Assembly: GCF_001514235.1 (NCBI RefSeq)
Contig: NZ_KQ948927.1
Coordinates: forward strand, 443,813-507,812
DNA from: Streptomyces caeruleatus
GTDB lineage: Bacteria > Actinomycetota > Actinomycetes > Streptomycetales > Streptomycetaceae
Direction of reading: 5' to 3'
Length of the DNA stretch: 64,000 bases
Positions 11,034 to 19,924 of the stretch are shown in pieces (within the stretch, counting starts at the first letter, position 1; each line of letters opens with the position of its first letter). Position numbers and translations under genes: made by a program. Below the pieces are notes generated by a model. It ran no database searches and was not told where the DNA came from. It worked only from the letters and a program-made list of their open reading frames with translations.

Positions 11034-13503
11034 GCCGGGCGTTGGTGTGCCGGGTCGGCTCGGCGCCGGCCGGGTCCTCGGGCCAGGGATGCTTCGGATA
11101 GCGCCCGCGCAGTTCCGCCCGTACGCCCTTGTAGCCGTCCCTCCAGAAGGAGGCGAGGTCGGCGGTGACAGCGGCGGGGCGACCGGCGGGGGAGAGCAGA
11201 TGGACGAGGAGCGGCACCCCGGCGACGGACGGCGACTCCTGCAACCCGAACATCTCCTGCAACTTCACGGCGAGCACGGGCTGTCCGGGATCCCCGTAGT
11301 CGATCCGGATTCTGGACCCACTCGGCACGGCGATGCGCTCGGGCGCCAACTCGTCGAGCCGCCCTGCCTCCCCCGACGCCCACGGCAACAAGCGGGCGAG
11401 CGCCTGCCCCGCGTCGATCCGCCCGAGGTCGGCCCGCCTCCGGGCGCGCCCCAGCTCGGGCTCCAGCCACTCGTCCACGCGCGCGTGCAGCGCGTCGTCG
11501 GACACGTCGGGCCAGGGATCGCCGAGGCGCAGCCGGAGAAACGCGAGCCGTTGGCGCAGCACGAGGGCATCGGCAGTCCACCGCAACAGGCCGAACCCTT
11601 CCTGCCGCAGCCCGTCGAGGAGCGCGTCGCGTACGAGTACGGGGTCGGCGTCCCGCAAGGGCCGCGCCGCGAGCTCGATCGCCCCGAGCCGCTCGACCCG
11701 CCGGGCGACGACGTCCCCGTCGGCCCAGTGGACCTCCTGGCTCTCGCCGTACAGCGAGGCCGCCGCCGAGCGGGCCATGTCCTCGTCCACCACGGCGGCG
11801 AGCTGCACACGCGCGTGCCCCTTGCCGACCGGACGGTCCGCCACGGCCACGGCGAGCCACGGAGCACCGCGCAAGGGGCTGCCGTCGGCGAGCTCGGCGC
11901 GGGTGCCGGAGGCCATGAGGTAGGAACCGCCGTCGGCCCTGGCGACGCGCTCGGGGAAGGCGAGAGCGGCGACCAGGCCCACGGCGCGGTCGTCCACGTC
12001 ACCCGCCGGAGCGCTCTCACCGCCCGACCGCAGCCGCCGCACCTCCGCACGCCAGCGCCCCGCATACGCGTCCCCGCCCCGCCGAGCCGCCCTTAGCGCG
12101 GCCGCCAGGTCGTCGCCGTACTCCCGCGGAGCCTCCTCGCTCAGCAGCGCCACCACCTCGGCACCGCCCGCACCGGACGTGTCCAGCAGCGCCCGCCCCA
12201 GCCGGGGATGCAACCCCAGCCGGGCCAGCTCGGCGCCGCGAGTCGTGGCCCGCCCGTCGGAGTCGACCGCGCCGACGGCGGTCAGTACGCTCCTCGCCGC
12301 CGCCATCGCCCCGCCCGGCGGAGCGTCCAGCAGCGCCAGCCCCGACGCGTCGGGATCGCCCCAGCACGCCGCCTGCAACGCGAACGCCGTCAGGTCGGCC
12401 ACCTTGATCTCCGGCGACGGGAAGCGCGGCAGCCGCGCGTCCTCGGCCTCCGCCCAGCACCGGTACACCGCCCCCGGCGCCTCACGCCCGGCCCGCCCCG
12501 CCCGCTGCCGCCCGGCCGCCTGCGAGGCCCGCACCGTCGCCAGCGCGCTCAGCCCACGCGCGTGGTCGACGCGAGGCTCCCGCGCCAGCCCGGAGTCGAC
12601 GACCACCCGCACCCCGGGAACCGTCAGCGACGACTCCGCCACGGACGTCGCCAGCACCACCCGGCGCCGCTCCCCACCGGCCAGCACCGCGTCCTGCACG
12701 GCCGCCGACGCCCGCCCGTGCACCTGCAACACCTCGACGTCCCCGAGACCCCCCAGCTGCCCGGCCACCCGCGCGATCTCGCCCACGCCCGGCAGAAAAC
12801 ACAGCACGTCCCCCGCCCGCTCGGCCAGCGCCCGCCGCACCACCGACGCCACATGCGCCAGCAGCGCCGGATCGACCCGCATCCCGTGCGGCGGCCGTAC
12901 GGGACGCGCAGGCGGCGCCCACACCACGTCCACGGGATGCGAGCTGCCCTCGGCCTCGACGACCGGCGCGTCACCCAGCAGCCGCGCCCACCCCTGCGCG
13001 TCCGTAGTGGCCGAAGCGGCCACCAGCCGCAGCTCCGGCCGCAGCGCCTGCCGTACGTCCCACAGGAACGCGGCCACCGTGTCCGCGTCCAGATGCCGCT
13101 CGTGGCACTCGTCCAGGACCACGACGTCCACGCCCGCGAGCTCCTGGTCGCGCTGCAACCGCTGGAGCAGCACCCCGGTCGTGACGACCTCCACGCGCGC
13201 GCGGCGCCCGACGACCCGCTCCCCGCGCACGGTGTAGCCGACGCTCTCGCCGACCTTCTCGCCCAGCAGCCACGCCATCCGCCGCGCGGCGGCCCGGGCG
13301 GCGATCCGCCGGGGCTCGGCCACGACCACCCGCCGCGCCGGCCCGTCGCCCAGCAGCCCCGCCAGGGCCAGTGGCACCAGCGTCGTCTTGCCGGTGCCGG
13401 GCGGCGCGACGAGCACCGCGGTGCCGTGCGCGTCCAGGGCGTCGGTCAGGCCGGGCAGGGCACCTCGTACGGGCAGCGCGTCCAGGGCGTCGTAACGGAT
13501 CAC
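11023..13503 (-). CDS. hrpB: ATP-dependent helicase HrpB
   Basis: The 826-residue length is typical of HrpB. Seen in order are motif I (APPGTGKTTLVPLAL, about 33-48), the DEAH-type box written DECHERHLDADTV (about 130), motif III (ASATTDAQ), the helicase C half with VLATSVAESSLTVPGV and motif VI (QAAGRQRAGRAGRE), then the HA2 and HrpB-specific C-terminal domains ending near YPKHPWPEDP. It is an SF2 RNA/DNA helicase of uncertain cellular role. The GTG start lies four bases after the stop of the upstream methyltransferase, so the two form an operon with likely translational coupling. Confidence 0.95.
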   Translation of the reverse strand: MIRYDALDALPVRGALPGLTDALDAHGTAVLVAPPGTGKTTLVPLALAGLLGDGPARRVVVAEPRRIAARAAARRMAWLLGEKVGESVGYTVRGERVVGRRARVEVVTTGVLLQRLQRDQELAGVDVVVLDECHERHLDADTVAAFLWDVRQALRPELRLVAASATTDAQGWARLLGDAPVVEAEGSSHPVDVVWAPPARPVRPPHGMRVDPALLAHVASVVRRALAERAGDVLCFLPGVGEIARVAGQLGGLGDVEVLQVHGRASAAVQDAVLAGGERRRVVLATSVAESSLTVPGVRVVVDSGLAREPRVDHARGLSALATVRASQAAGRQRAGRAGREAPGAVYRCWAEAEDARLPRFPSPEIKVADLTAFALQAACWGDPDASGLALLDAPPGGAMAAARSVLTAVGAVDSDGRATTRGAELARLGLHPRLGRALLDTSGAGGAEVVALLSEEAPREYGDDLAAALRAARRGGDAYAGRWRAEVRRLRSGGESAPAGDVDDRAVGLVAALAFPERVARADGGSYLMASGTRAELADGSPLRGAPWLAVAVADRPVGKGHARVQLAAVVDEDMARSAAASLYGESQEVHWADGDVVARRVERLGAIELAARPLRDADPVLVRDALLDGLRQEGFGLLRWTADALVLRQRLAFLRLRLGDPWPDVSDDALHARVDEWLEPELGRARRRADLGRIDAGQALARLLPWASGEAGRLDELAPERIAVPSGSRIRIDYGDPGQPVLAVKLQEMFGLQESPSVAGVPLLVHLLSPAGRPAAVTADLASFWRDGYKGVRAELRGRYPKHPWPEDPAGAEPTRHTNARLRR

Positions 13504-13507
13504 GCTC

Positions 13508-14353
13508 TCAGTCTCTCCCCCAGCCTCCGGCCGGGGGTGCCCCCATCTCGCTTCGCTCGCAGACGAAGATCGCCGTCCCCGGGATGAGGTTTCCGCGCAG
13601 AGGCGACCAGCCGCCCCACTCGGAGGTGTTCCAGGCCGGCCACTCCGGCTCCACCAGGTCCACCAGCCGGAAGCCCGCCGCCACGACGTCCCGGACCCGG
13701 TCGCCGACCGTCCTGTGGTGCTCCACGTAGACCGCGCGGCCCTCCTCGTCCTGCTCGACGTAAGGCGTGCGGTCGAAGTAGGAGGCCGAGACGGACAGAC
13801 CCTCCGGGCCCGGCTCGTCGGGGAACGCCCAGCGGATGGGATGCGTCACGGAGAAGACGAGACGCCCTCCCGGCCGCAGCACCCGGCGCACCTCCTTCAG
13901 CACCAGCACCGGGTCGGCGACGAACGGCAGCGCGCCGTACGCCGAGCACGCCAGGTCGAAGGAGGCGTCGGCGAAGGGCAGGGCGCCGGCGTCGGCGCAC
14001 ACCAGGGGGAACGCGCTCCCGATGCGCAGGGCGTGCTGGAGCTGGCGGTGGGAGATGTCCAGGGCGACCGGACGGGCCCCCTGCGCGGTCAGCCAGCGCG
14101 AGCACTGGGCCGCGCCGGCGCCGATCTCCAGGACATCCTTTCCCTTGAGGTCCTCCGGCGGACCGAGCAGCTCGGCCTCCACCTCGTCCAGGCCCTCGGG
14201 CCCCCAGACGAACCGGTCGTCGCCGAGGAACGTGCCGTGCTCGGTCTGGTACTCGTCCGCGTTCCGGTCCCACCAGCCACGGTTGGCGTGCGAGCTCTCC
14301 GCGACGCCGGACTCACGGCGCGTGGCCTCCGGTTCGTACTCTTGGATGATCGG
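13508..14353 (-). CDS. Class I SAM-dependent methyltransferase, N terminus disrupted
   Basis: The methyltransferase fold is clear: motif I VLEIGAGAAQCSRWL, acidic VALDIS, then CADAGALPFADASFDLA and LRPGGRLVFSV. Conserved coding runs upstream to about 14353 (ANRGWWDRNADEYQTEHG, FVWGPEGLDEVE), but that frame has no ATG, GTG or TTG before a TGA at 14375-14377; the first usable start in frame is a GTG at 14182, inside the fold. A GTG at 14378 opens the neighbouring frame (VTEEYDEGADHP) and would join smoothly if one base were removed near 14345. So the gene carries a one-base frameshift, or uses a non-standard ATC start. The substrate is unknown. It is coupled to hrpB, four bases downstream. Confidence 0.75.
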   Translation of the reverse strand, partial: PIIQEYEPEATRRESGVAESSHANRGWWDRNADEYQTEHGTFLGDDRFVWGPEGLDEVEAELLGPPEDLKGKDVLEIGAGAAQCSRWLTAQGARPVALDISHRQLQHALRIGSAFPLVCADAGALPFADASFDLACSAYGALPFVADPVLVLKEVRRVLRPGGRLVFSVTHPIRWAFPDEPGPEGLSVSASYFDRTPYVEQDEEGRAVYVEHHRTVGDRVRDVVAAGFRLVDLVEPEWPAWNTSEWGGWSPLRGNLIPGTAIFVCERSEMGAPPAGGWGRD

Positions 14354-14511
14354 CTCCCTCGTCGTACTCTTCCGTCACCTGAATGCCACGGCCCCTCACG
14401 GCGGCCTCACGGCGGTGTCACAAAAGGGGTGCTCCAAGGCCTGCGTGGCCTCAGGAGACAGGTTTTGTGCCGGTTATGCGGCGATCCGCCCCGGGTGGGC
14501 GGCTTCGCGCA

Positions 14512-14540
14512 TTGACCCTGTCCGGCTGCCCCCGTATGCT
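14512..14540 (+). promoter_or_regulatory. Housekeeping (HrdB/sigma-70-like) promoter of rpsA
   Basis: TTGACC (14512-14517) and TATGCT (14535-14540) are separated by exactly 17 bases. The transcript should start near 14547, leaving a leader of about 190 bases before rpsA. Confidence 0.7.
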
Positions 14541-14546
14541 ACAAGT

Positions 14547-14734
14547 TGCGCTGCGGGCCTGCGCACCTCAGACGTAGCAGGCTGCGCTCGCATCTGTTGT
14601 ATGTCCCCTCGGTTGTCGAGGCGCCACCGGATTTCTGTGGCGCTTCCTAGGCTGTCCGGCTTCTTCAGAGCGATACGGGCTCCCGGCGTAGCAGTACCTA
14701 CGACTTCAATGTCCGTACCGGAGCCCTTTCCCAC
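14547..14734 (+). promoter_or_regulatory. Long 5' leader of rpsA
   Basis: About 190 bases separate the predicted start from the rpsA ATG. The leader is less GC-rich than its surroundings and contains short self-complementary segments (GCGCTGCGGGCC/..TGCGC and GGCGCCACCGG..TGTGGCGCTTCC). Only a weak GGAG lies 12 bases before the ATG. S1 autoregulates through its leader in E. coli; an equivalent role here is an inference. The rest of the hrpB-operon to rpsA gap (14379-14511) shows nothing I can assign. Confidence 0.35.
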
Positions 14735-16231
14735 ATGACGAGCAGCACCGAGACCACCGCCACCACCCCGCAGGTAGCGGTCAACGACATCGGTAACGAG
14801 GAAGCCTTCCTCGCCGCGATCGACGAGACGATCAAGTACTTCAACGACGGCGACATCGTCGACGGCGTCATCGTGAAGGTCGACCGGGACGAGGTCCTGC
14901 TCGACATCGGTTACAAGACCGAAGGCGTTATCCCGAGCCGCGAGCTCTCGATCAAGCACGACGTCGACCCCAACGAGGTCGTCGCCGTCGGTGACGAGAT
15001 CGAGGCCCTTGTTCTCCAGAAGGAGGACAAGGAAGGCCGCCTGATCCTCTCGAAGAAGCGCGCCCAGTACGAGCGTGCCTGGGGCACCATCGAGAAGATC
15101 AAGGAAGAGGACGGGATCGTCACCGGTACCGTCATCGAGGTCGTCAAGGGTGGTCTCATCCTCGACATCGGCCTCCGTGGCTTCCTCCCGGCCTCCCTGG
15201 TCGAGATGCGCCGCGTCCGCGACCTCCAGCCCTACGTGGGCAAGGAGCTCGAGGCCAAGATCATCGAGCTGGACAAGAACCGCAACAACGTGGTCCTGTC
15301 CCGCCGTGCCTGGCTGGAGCAGACCCAGTCCGAGGTCCGCCAGACGTTCCTCACCACCCTCCAGAAGGGTCAGGTCCGTTCCGGCGTCGTCTCCTCGATC
15401 GTCAACTTCGGTGCCTTCGTGGACCTGGGTGGCGTCGACGGTCTGGTCCACGTCTCCGAGCTCTCCTGGAAGCACATCGACCACCCGTCCGAGGTTGTCG
15501 AGGTCGGCCAGGAAGTCACCGTCGAGGTCCTCGACGTCGACATGGACCGCGAGCGTGTCTCCCTGTCGCTGAAGGCGACCCAGGAAGACCCGTGGCAGCA
15601 GTTCGCCCGGACCCACCAGATCGGTCAGGTCGTCCCGGGTAAGGTCACCAAGCTCGTTCCGTTCGGTGCGTTCGTCCGCGTGGACGAGGGCATCGAGGGT
15701 CTGGTCCACATCTCCGAGCTGGCCGAGCGCCACGTGGAGATCCCGGAGCAGGTCGTCCAGGTCAACGACGAGATCTTCGTCAAGGTCATCGACATCGACC
15801 TCGAGCGTCGTCGCATCAGCCTCTCGCTGAAGCAGGCCAACGAGTCCTTCGGTGCCGACCCGGCCTCGGTCGAGTTCGACCCGACCCTGTACGGCATGGC
15901 CGCGTCCTACGACGACCAGGGCAACTACATCTACCCCGAGGGCTTCGACCCCGAGACCAACGACTGGCTCGAGGGCTACGAGACCCAGCGCGAGGCGTGG
16001 GAGTCCCAGTACGCCGAGGCGCAGACCCGCTTCGAGCAGCACCAGCAGCAGGTCATCAAGAGCCGCGAGGCCGACGCTGCCGCTGCCGCCGAGGGTGGCG
16101 ACGCCGCGGGTGCGGCTCCGGCCGCGGGTGGCGGTTCGTACTCCTCCGAGGGTGCGGACACCTCCGGTGCGCTGGCGTCGGACGAGGCGCTTGCCGCGCT
16201 GCGCGAGAAGCTGGCCGGCGGCCAGAGCTGA
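14735..16231 (+). CDS. rpsA: 30S ribosomal protein S1
   Basis: The 498-residue protein contains four S1 RNA-binding repeats (about 34-105, 121-188, 207-276 and 293-363). The third and fourth share SSIVNFGAFVDLGGVDGLVHV and KLVPFGAFVRVDEGIEGLVH-type cores and end in ERVSLSLKAT and RRISLSLKQA. The C-terminal 130 residues are acidic and Ala/Gly-rich, as usual in actinobacterial S1, which has four repeats rather than the six of E. coli. The third-position codon bias is milder and more C/T-tolerant than in neighbours, as expected of a highly expressed gene. It has its own promoter and terminator. Confidence 0.97.
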   Translation: MTSSTETTATTPQVAVNDIGNEEAFLAAIDETIKYFNDGDIVDGVIVKVDRDEVLLDIGYKTEGVIPSRELSIKHDVDPNEVVAVGDEIEALVLQKEDKEGRLILSKKRAQYERAWGTIEKIKEEDGIVTGTVIEVVKGGLILDIGLRGFLPASLVEMRRVRDLQPYVGKELEAKIIELDKNRNNVVLSRRAWLEQTQSEVRQTFLTTLQKGQVRSGVVSSIVNFGAFVDLGGVDGLVHVSELSWKHIDHPSEVVEVGQEVTVEVLDVDMDRERVSLSLKATQEDPWQQFARTHQIGQVVPGKVTKLVPFGAFVRVDEGIEGLVHISELAERHVEIPEQVVQVNDEIFVKVIDIDLERRRISLSLKQANESFGADPASVEFDPTLYGMAASYDDQGNYIYPEGFDPETNDWLEGYETQREAWESQYAEAQTRFEQHQQQVIKSREADAAAAAEGGDAAGAAPAAGGGSYSSEGADTSGALASDEALAALREKLAGGQS

Positions 16232-16260
16232 ACGCTGGCTCGCTGAGGCCTAGCAGCTGA

Positions 16261-16296
16261 CTGAGGGGCCGTACCTTTCGAGGTGCGGTCCCTCAG
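16261..16296 (+). terminator. rpsA terminator hairpin
   Basis: CTGAGGGGCCGTACCT, the tetraloop TTCG, and AGGTGCGGTCCCTCAG pair over 16 positions with two G-T wobbles. It begins 30 bases after the rpsA stop. A short T-rich stretch (GGCGTTTGT) follows. Confidence 0.85.
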
Positions 16297-16334
16297 GCGT
16301 TTGTACGTTGCCTATCGTGTGCCGGCCGGTGGGG

Positions 16335-16379
16335 GCTTGTCGCGCAGTTCCCCGCGCCCCTAGAAGCGGGGCGTTGTCC
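16335..16379 (-). repeat. Dispersed Streptomyces intergenic repeat, copy 2 (inverted)
   Basis: On the minus strand this reads ...CGCCCCGCTTCTAGGGGCG followed by GGGGAACTGCGCGAC, matching the repeat after polA. The stem here is imperfect (CGCCCC-GCTTCTA-GGGGCG). It sits between rpsA and the PAC2 gene. Confidence 0.65.
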
Positions 16380-16471
16380 GTGCCGTTCTCTGTGATCTTG
16401 AGCTTTCTCTTTGGGAATGCCGCCGCCCGTAAGGGCGTTGTGACGTACGGACACGAGGAGGAGCGGTCACT

Positions 16472-17410
16472 GTGCTTGATCCGCAGGGTTTGTACACGTG
16501 GGAGCCGAAGGGGCTGGCTGTCGTCGACATGGCGCTCGCCCAGGAGTCGGCCGGTCTTGTCATGCTCTACCACTTCGACGGATACATCGACGCGGGTGAG
16601 ACCGGCGACCAGATCGTCGACGGACTCCTGGACTCACTGCCCCACCAGGTCGTCGCCCGCTTCGACCACGACCGGCTGGTGGACTACCGTGCCCGCCGAC
16701 CGCTGCTGACGTTCAAGCGCGACCGCTGGACCGGGTACGAGGTGCCGGGCATAGAGGTACGGCTCGTGCAGGACGCGACCGGGGCGCCGTTCCTGCTGTT
16801 GTCCGGGCCCGAGCCGGACGTGGAGTGGGAGCGCTTCGCCGTGGCGGTCAAGGAGATCGTGGAGCGGCTCGGGGTGCGCCTTTCGGTGAACTTCCACGGC
16901 ATCCCCATGGGCGTCCCGCACACCCGTCCGGTCGGCGTCACCCCGCACGGCAACCGCACCGACCTCGTCCCCGGCCACAGCAGCCCCTTCGACGAGGCGC
17001 AGGTGCCCGGCAGCGCCGAGGCCCTGGTCGAGTACCGGCTGATGGAGGCCGGGCACGATGTGCTGGGCGTCGCCGCGCACGTCCCGCACTACATCGCCCG
17101 CTCCGCCTACCCGGACGCCGCACTGACCGTCCTGGAGACCGTGACCGCGGCGACCGGGCTGGTCCTGCCCGGCATCGCGCACTCCCTGCGCACGGAAGCC
17201 CACCGCACACAGAACGAGATCGACCGGCAGATCCGCGAGGGCGACGAGGAGCTCACCACCCTCGTCGAGGGCCTTGAGCACCAGTACGACGCGATGGCGG
17301 GTGCCGAGTCCCGGGGCAACATGCTCGCCGAGCCGGTGGACATCCCGTCGGCGGACGAGATCGGGCGGGAGTTCGAGCGGTTCCTGGCGGAGCGCGAGGG
17401 CGACAACTGA
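16472..17410 (+). CDS. PAC2 family protein
   Basis: The GTG start follows GAGGAGGAGCGG. The 312-residue protein has the PAC2 layout: an early [13 protein letters not shown] segment, [15 protein letters not shown], and a mid-protein [14 protein letters not shown] strand-loop. A charged helical C-terminal tail ([20 protein letters not shown] onward) follows. PAC2 is named after the eukaryotic proteasome-assembly chaperone 2; actinobacterial members have been linked to the proteasome, but the function is unproven. It lies just before the coaE promoter. Confidence 0.85.
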   Translation: MLDPQGLYTWEPKGLAVVDMALAQESAGLVMLYHFDGYIDAGETGDQIVDGLLDSLPHQVVARFDHDRLVDYRARRPLLTFKRDRWTGYEVPGIEVRLVQDATGAPFLLLSGPEPDVEWERFAVAVKEIVERLGVRLSVNFHGIPMGVPHTRPVGVTPHGNRTDLVPGHSSPFDEAQVPGSAEALVEYRLMEAGHDVLGVAAHVPHYIARSAYPDAALTVLETVTAATGLVLPGIAHSLRTEAHRTQNEIDRQIREGDEELTTLVEGLEHQYDAMAGAESRGNMLAEPVDIPSADEIGREFERFLAEREGDN

Positions 17411-17435
17411 GGGGGCTGGTCCCTGCCGGGTGCGC

Positions 17436-17464
17436 TGTCAGTGGCAGGGCCTAAGCTTCGGGAC
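17436..17464 (+). promoter_or_regulatory. RecA-NDp/PafBC-type leaderless promoter of coaE
   Basis: TGTCAGTG (17436-17443), eight bases, TAAGCT (17452-17457), then seven bases to the ATG. It fits tTGTCRgtg-N8-TAnnnT fully and has the same spacing as the polA promoter. Transcription should begin at the A of the start codon. Confidence 0.7.
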
Positions 17465-18079
17465 ATGCTGAAGGTGGGCCTGACCGGGGGCATCGGTGCC
17501 GGTAAGAGCGAGGTGTCGCGGCTGCTCGTGGAGCACGGGGCCGTGCTGATCGACGCGGACCGGATCGCCCGCGAGGTCGTCGCGCCCGGTACGCCCGGGC
17601 TCGCCGCCGTCGTCGAGGCGTTCGGTGAGGACGTGCTCGCCGCGGACGGCAGCCTCGACCGGCCCAAGCTGGGCTCGATCGTCTTCGCCGACCCCGACCG
17701 GCTCGCCGTGCTGAACTCGATCGTGCACCCCCTCGTCGGTGCCCGCTCCCGCGAACTCGAAGAGGCCGCCGCCGAGGACGCCGTCGTCGTGCACGACGTC
17801 CCACTCCTCACGGAGAACGGCCTCGCGCCGCTGTACGACCTCGTGGTCGTCGTCGACGCCGGCCCCGAGACCCAGCTCGACCGCCTCGTCCGGCTGCGCG
17901 GCATGACCGAGGAGGACGCACGCGCACGCATGGCGGCGCAGGCGACGCGTGAGCAGCGCCGGGAGATCGCGGACATCGTCATCGACAACGACGTACCGCT
18001 GGAGGAGCTCCAAAGACGCGTGAAGGACGTGTGGGACGAGCTTGTGCGCCGAGCCCATGCGGCACAGGGGAGCCGGTAG
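17465..18079 (+). CDS. coaE: Dephospho-CoA kinase
   Basis: The 204-residue product phosphorylates the 3'-OH of dephospho-CoA, the last step of CoA synthesis. Seen are the P-loop [14 protein letters not shown] (about 5-18), [10 protein letters not shown], the lid region [23 protein letters not shown], and [14 protein letters not shown] chose the ATG at 17465 over the upstream in-frame start because the -10 box ends seven bases before it and the P-loop strand begins right after it. A short tandem repeat overlaps its stop, and a TPR gene follows 89 bases later. Confidence 0.95.
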   Translation: MLKVGLTGGIGAGKSEVSRLLVEHGAVLIDADRIAREVVAPGTPGLAAVVEAFGEDVLAADGSLDRPKLGSIVFADPDRLAVLNSIVHPLVGARSRELEEAAAEDAVVVHDVPLLTENGLAPLYDLVVVVDAGPETQLDRLVRLRGMTEEDARARMAAQATREQRREIADIVIDNDVPLEELQRRVKDVWDELVRRAHAAQGSR

Positions 18080-18107
18080 TCCCGGTAGTCCCGGGCGTCC
18101 CGGGCGT
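18072..18107 (+). repeat. Four 9-base tandem repeats over the coaE stop
   Basis: Two copies of CCGGTAGTC are followed by two copies of CCGGGCGTC. The TAG of the first copy is the coaE stop codon. Confidence 0.8.
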
Positions 18108-18168
18108 CCCAGGAATAGCGGCGGCCCGTTCGCGCGTTGAAGCCCTCCAGCGAGGGAAGGACATTGCC

Positions 18169-18549
18169 GTGCCCGAGACCAGCGGTTCGACCGGACGTAC
18201 TCCGGAGACGCATGTCATCGACTACCGCGCCGCCGAGCAACTGCTCGCCGCGCGGGACCCGCGGGGCGCGGTGAAGCTGCTCGACGAGGTCATCGCCGTC
18301 CACCCGGAGAACACCGCCGCCCGGCTGCTGCGCGCCCGTGCCTTCTTCGCCGCCGCGCAACTGCGACCCGCCGAGCTGGAGTTCACCATCGTCCTGGAGC
18401 GCGAGCCGGACAACGCGTTCGCGCACTTCGCCCTTGCCCGGACCTATGAGCGACAGGGCCGGGGCGGCCAGGCCAAGCGCCACTTCCGGCTGGCCGCCGC
18501 GCTCGACCCGAACCCGCAGTACCTCAAGGCGGCCCGGTTCGACGCGTGA
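18169..18549 (+). CDS. Tetratricopeptide-repeat protein
   Basis: The GTG at 18169 follows GAGGGAAGGAC. The product has 126 residues and three helix-turn-helix TPR units: AAEQLLAARDPRGAVKLLDEVIAVHPEN, then RLLRARAFFAAAQLRPAELEFTIVLEREPDN, and FAHFALARTYERQGRGGQAKRHFRLAAALDPN (quoted in part). It is probably a cytoplasmic protein-protein adaptor co-transcribed with coaE. The gene pair coaE-TPR is common in Streptomyces, usually upstream of uvrB, which is not in this window. Confidence 0.85.
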   Translation: MPETSGSTGRTPETHVIDYRAAEQLLAARDPRGAVKLLDEVIAVHPENTAARLLRARAFFAAAQLRPAELEFTIVLEREPDNAFAHFALARTYERQGRGGQAKRHFRLAAALDPNPQYLKAARFDA

Positions 18550-18618
18550 GGGGCGGCCAGGGGGGATGAGGCTTCGGTGAGTCTTCGGTGCGGCGGGCGG
18601 GACTTTCGTAGCACGCCC

Positions 18619-18939
18619 CTAGGCGCGGCGGTCCTCCGGCGGTGGCCGGTGGGGTCGGTTCTCGGGTGTCCGGCCGTAGGGACGGCTCTCGGGCGGGAGA
18701 TACGGCGGTATGTCGCGGCCGGGCTGGTAATGCGGGCCCTGGCGGATGTGTCTGAGGACCATGGCCGTGTCGATCGTGATCACCAGCCACAGCGCCGCGC
18801 AGGCCGCGGCCCAGCCGGGACGCCCCGCCAGCGCGAACGCGGCGGTGCCGAAGACCGTCCAGACCAGGCCCCACACGCACAGCCAGAAGCGGGCCCGCAG
18901 TGCACTGCGCGCTGTCGTCGGCTCACTGCCCGTACGCAT
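18619..18939 (-). CDS. DUF6343 family small membrane protein
   Basis: The ATG at 18939 is preceded by AGGAG on the minus strand. The 106-residue protein begins RTGSEPTTARSALRARFWLCVWG, the pattern of DUF6343, and has two hydrophobic segments (LCVWGLVWTVFGTAAFALAG and WAAACAALWLVITIDTAMVL). An Arg/Pro-rich cytoplasmic tail follows. Function is unknown. It is divergent from the acyltransferase gene, with 55 bases between the starts. Confidence 0.8.
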   Translation of the reverse strand: MRTGSEPTTARSALRARFWLCVWGLVWTVFGTAAFALAGRPGWAAACAALWLVITIDTAMVLRHIRQGPHYQPGRDIPPYLPPESRPYGRTPENRPHRPPPEDRRA

Positions 18940-18994
18940 CGGGATCACCACTCCTACTTGAAACGTACTCCTCGTACTCCTCGCAGGGGGCCGC

Positions 18995-19924
18995 GTGCTG
19001 CCGGACACCGATGAACTGGCCGAGGTGCTGCTCGACCTCGGAGTACCCCACGAGGACATCAACGACCTCGTGCGGATGGCCCGACGGGTGACCGACGACC
19101 CGGAGCTGCGCCAGGTGCTGGAGCGGTCCGTCGACGAGCTTGTCCAGGGGATGGGGGAGGTCGGAGGACCGGTCGACCTGCCCGACCTGGACTGGGCCTC
19201 GGGCGCTCTGCAGCGCTGCTTTCCCGTGTACGTCTTCGTCGCGGCCCTGCCGGCCACGCGCGCGTACCACCGCGAGCACGGCGTCCCGGCCGACGTCACC
19301 CGGCGCACCCTCGCCGACCTCGGGCGGAACATGGCCGTGTTCCGCAGGCGGTACGGCCGGGCGGGGGTGCAGGCCCCGTGGTGGCTCGTCCATCACTTCC
19401 GTGGCGAGCTGTACCAGTTGGGGCGGTTGCAGTTCGAGCGGGCGCGGCTCGGGCAGCGTACGGGGACAAGGCTCGCGGCGGCCGGGCTCGACGTACGTCC
19501 GGGCTCGCGCTGCCTCAACCTGCACATCCCCGACTTCCGCGGGCCCCTGTCCCCGGCCGCGGTCGACCGGTCCCTGGAGCTGGCCCGGGAGTTCTTCGCC
19601 CTGTGCTTTCCACAGGAGCGGTACCCGGTGGTGCTCTGTCACTCCTGGCTGCTGGACCCGCAGCTCAGGAAGTACCTTCCCGGGGACTCCAACATCGTCC
19701 GGTTCCAGGAGCGCTTCGGCGTCGCCCGCGAGGACCGGGAGCCGTCCGACACCGAGCCGGTCCAGTTCGTCTTCGGCGACCCGGAGCTGCCGGTCGAGAG
19801 CCTGCCGCGCCGCACGGCGGTGGAGCGGGCCGTCGGGGACCATCTGCGGGCGGGCGGGCACTGGTACATCGGGCACGGGTGGCTGCCGTTCGAGCCGTTC
19901 GAGCCGTTCGACGGAAGTGCGTGA
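18995..19924 (+). CDS. Acyltransferase domain protein (GNAT-like N-acyltransferase)
   Basis: The 309-residue protein matches the two-domain actinobacterial acyltransferase family with an N-terminal helical part (about 1-110) and a C-terminal GNAT-like part. Notable segments are YHREHGVPADVTRRTLADLGRN, the central APWWLVHHFRGELYQLGRLQFER, LNLHIPDFRGPL and LCHSWLLDPQL. The GTG start follows GCAGGGGG. The acceptor is unknown. The C terminus repeats FEPFEPFE because the DNA there is a short tandem (GAGCCGTTC). Confidence 0.75.
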   Translation: MLPDTDELAEVLLDLGVPHEDINDLVRMARRVTDDPELRQVLERSVDELVQGMGEVGGPVDLPDLDWASGALQRCFPVYVFVAALPATRAYHREHGVPADVTRRTLADLGRNMAVFRRRYGRAGVQAPWWLVHHFRGELYQLGRLQFERARLGQRTGTRLAAAGLDVRPGSRCLNLHIPDFRGPLSPAAVDRSLELAREFFALCFPQERYPVVLCHSWLLDPQLRKYLPGDSNIVRFQERFGVAREDREPSDTEPVQFVFGDPELPVESLPRRTAVERAVGDHLRAGGHWYIGHGWLPFEPFEPFDGSA

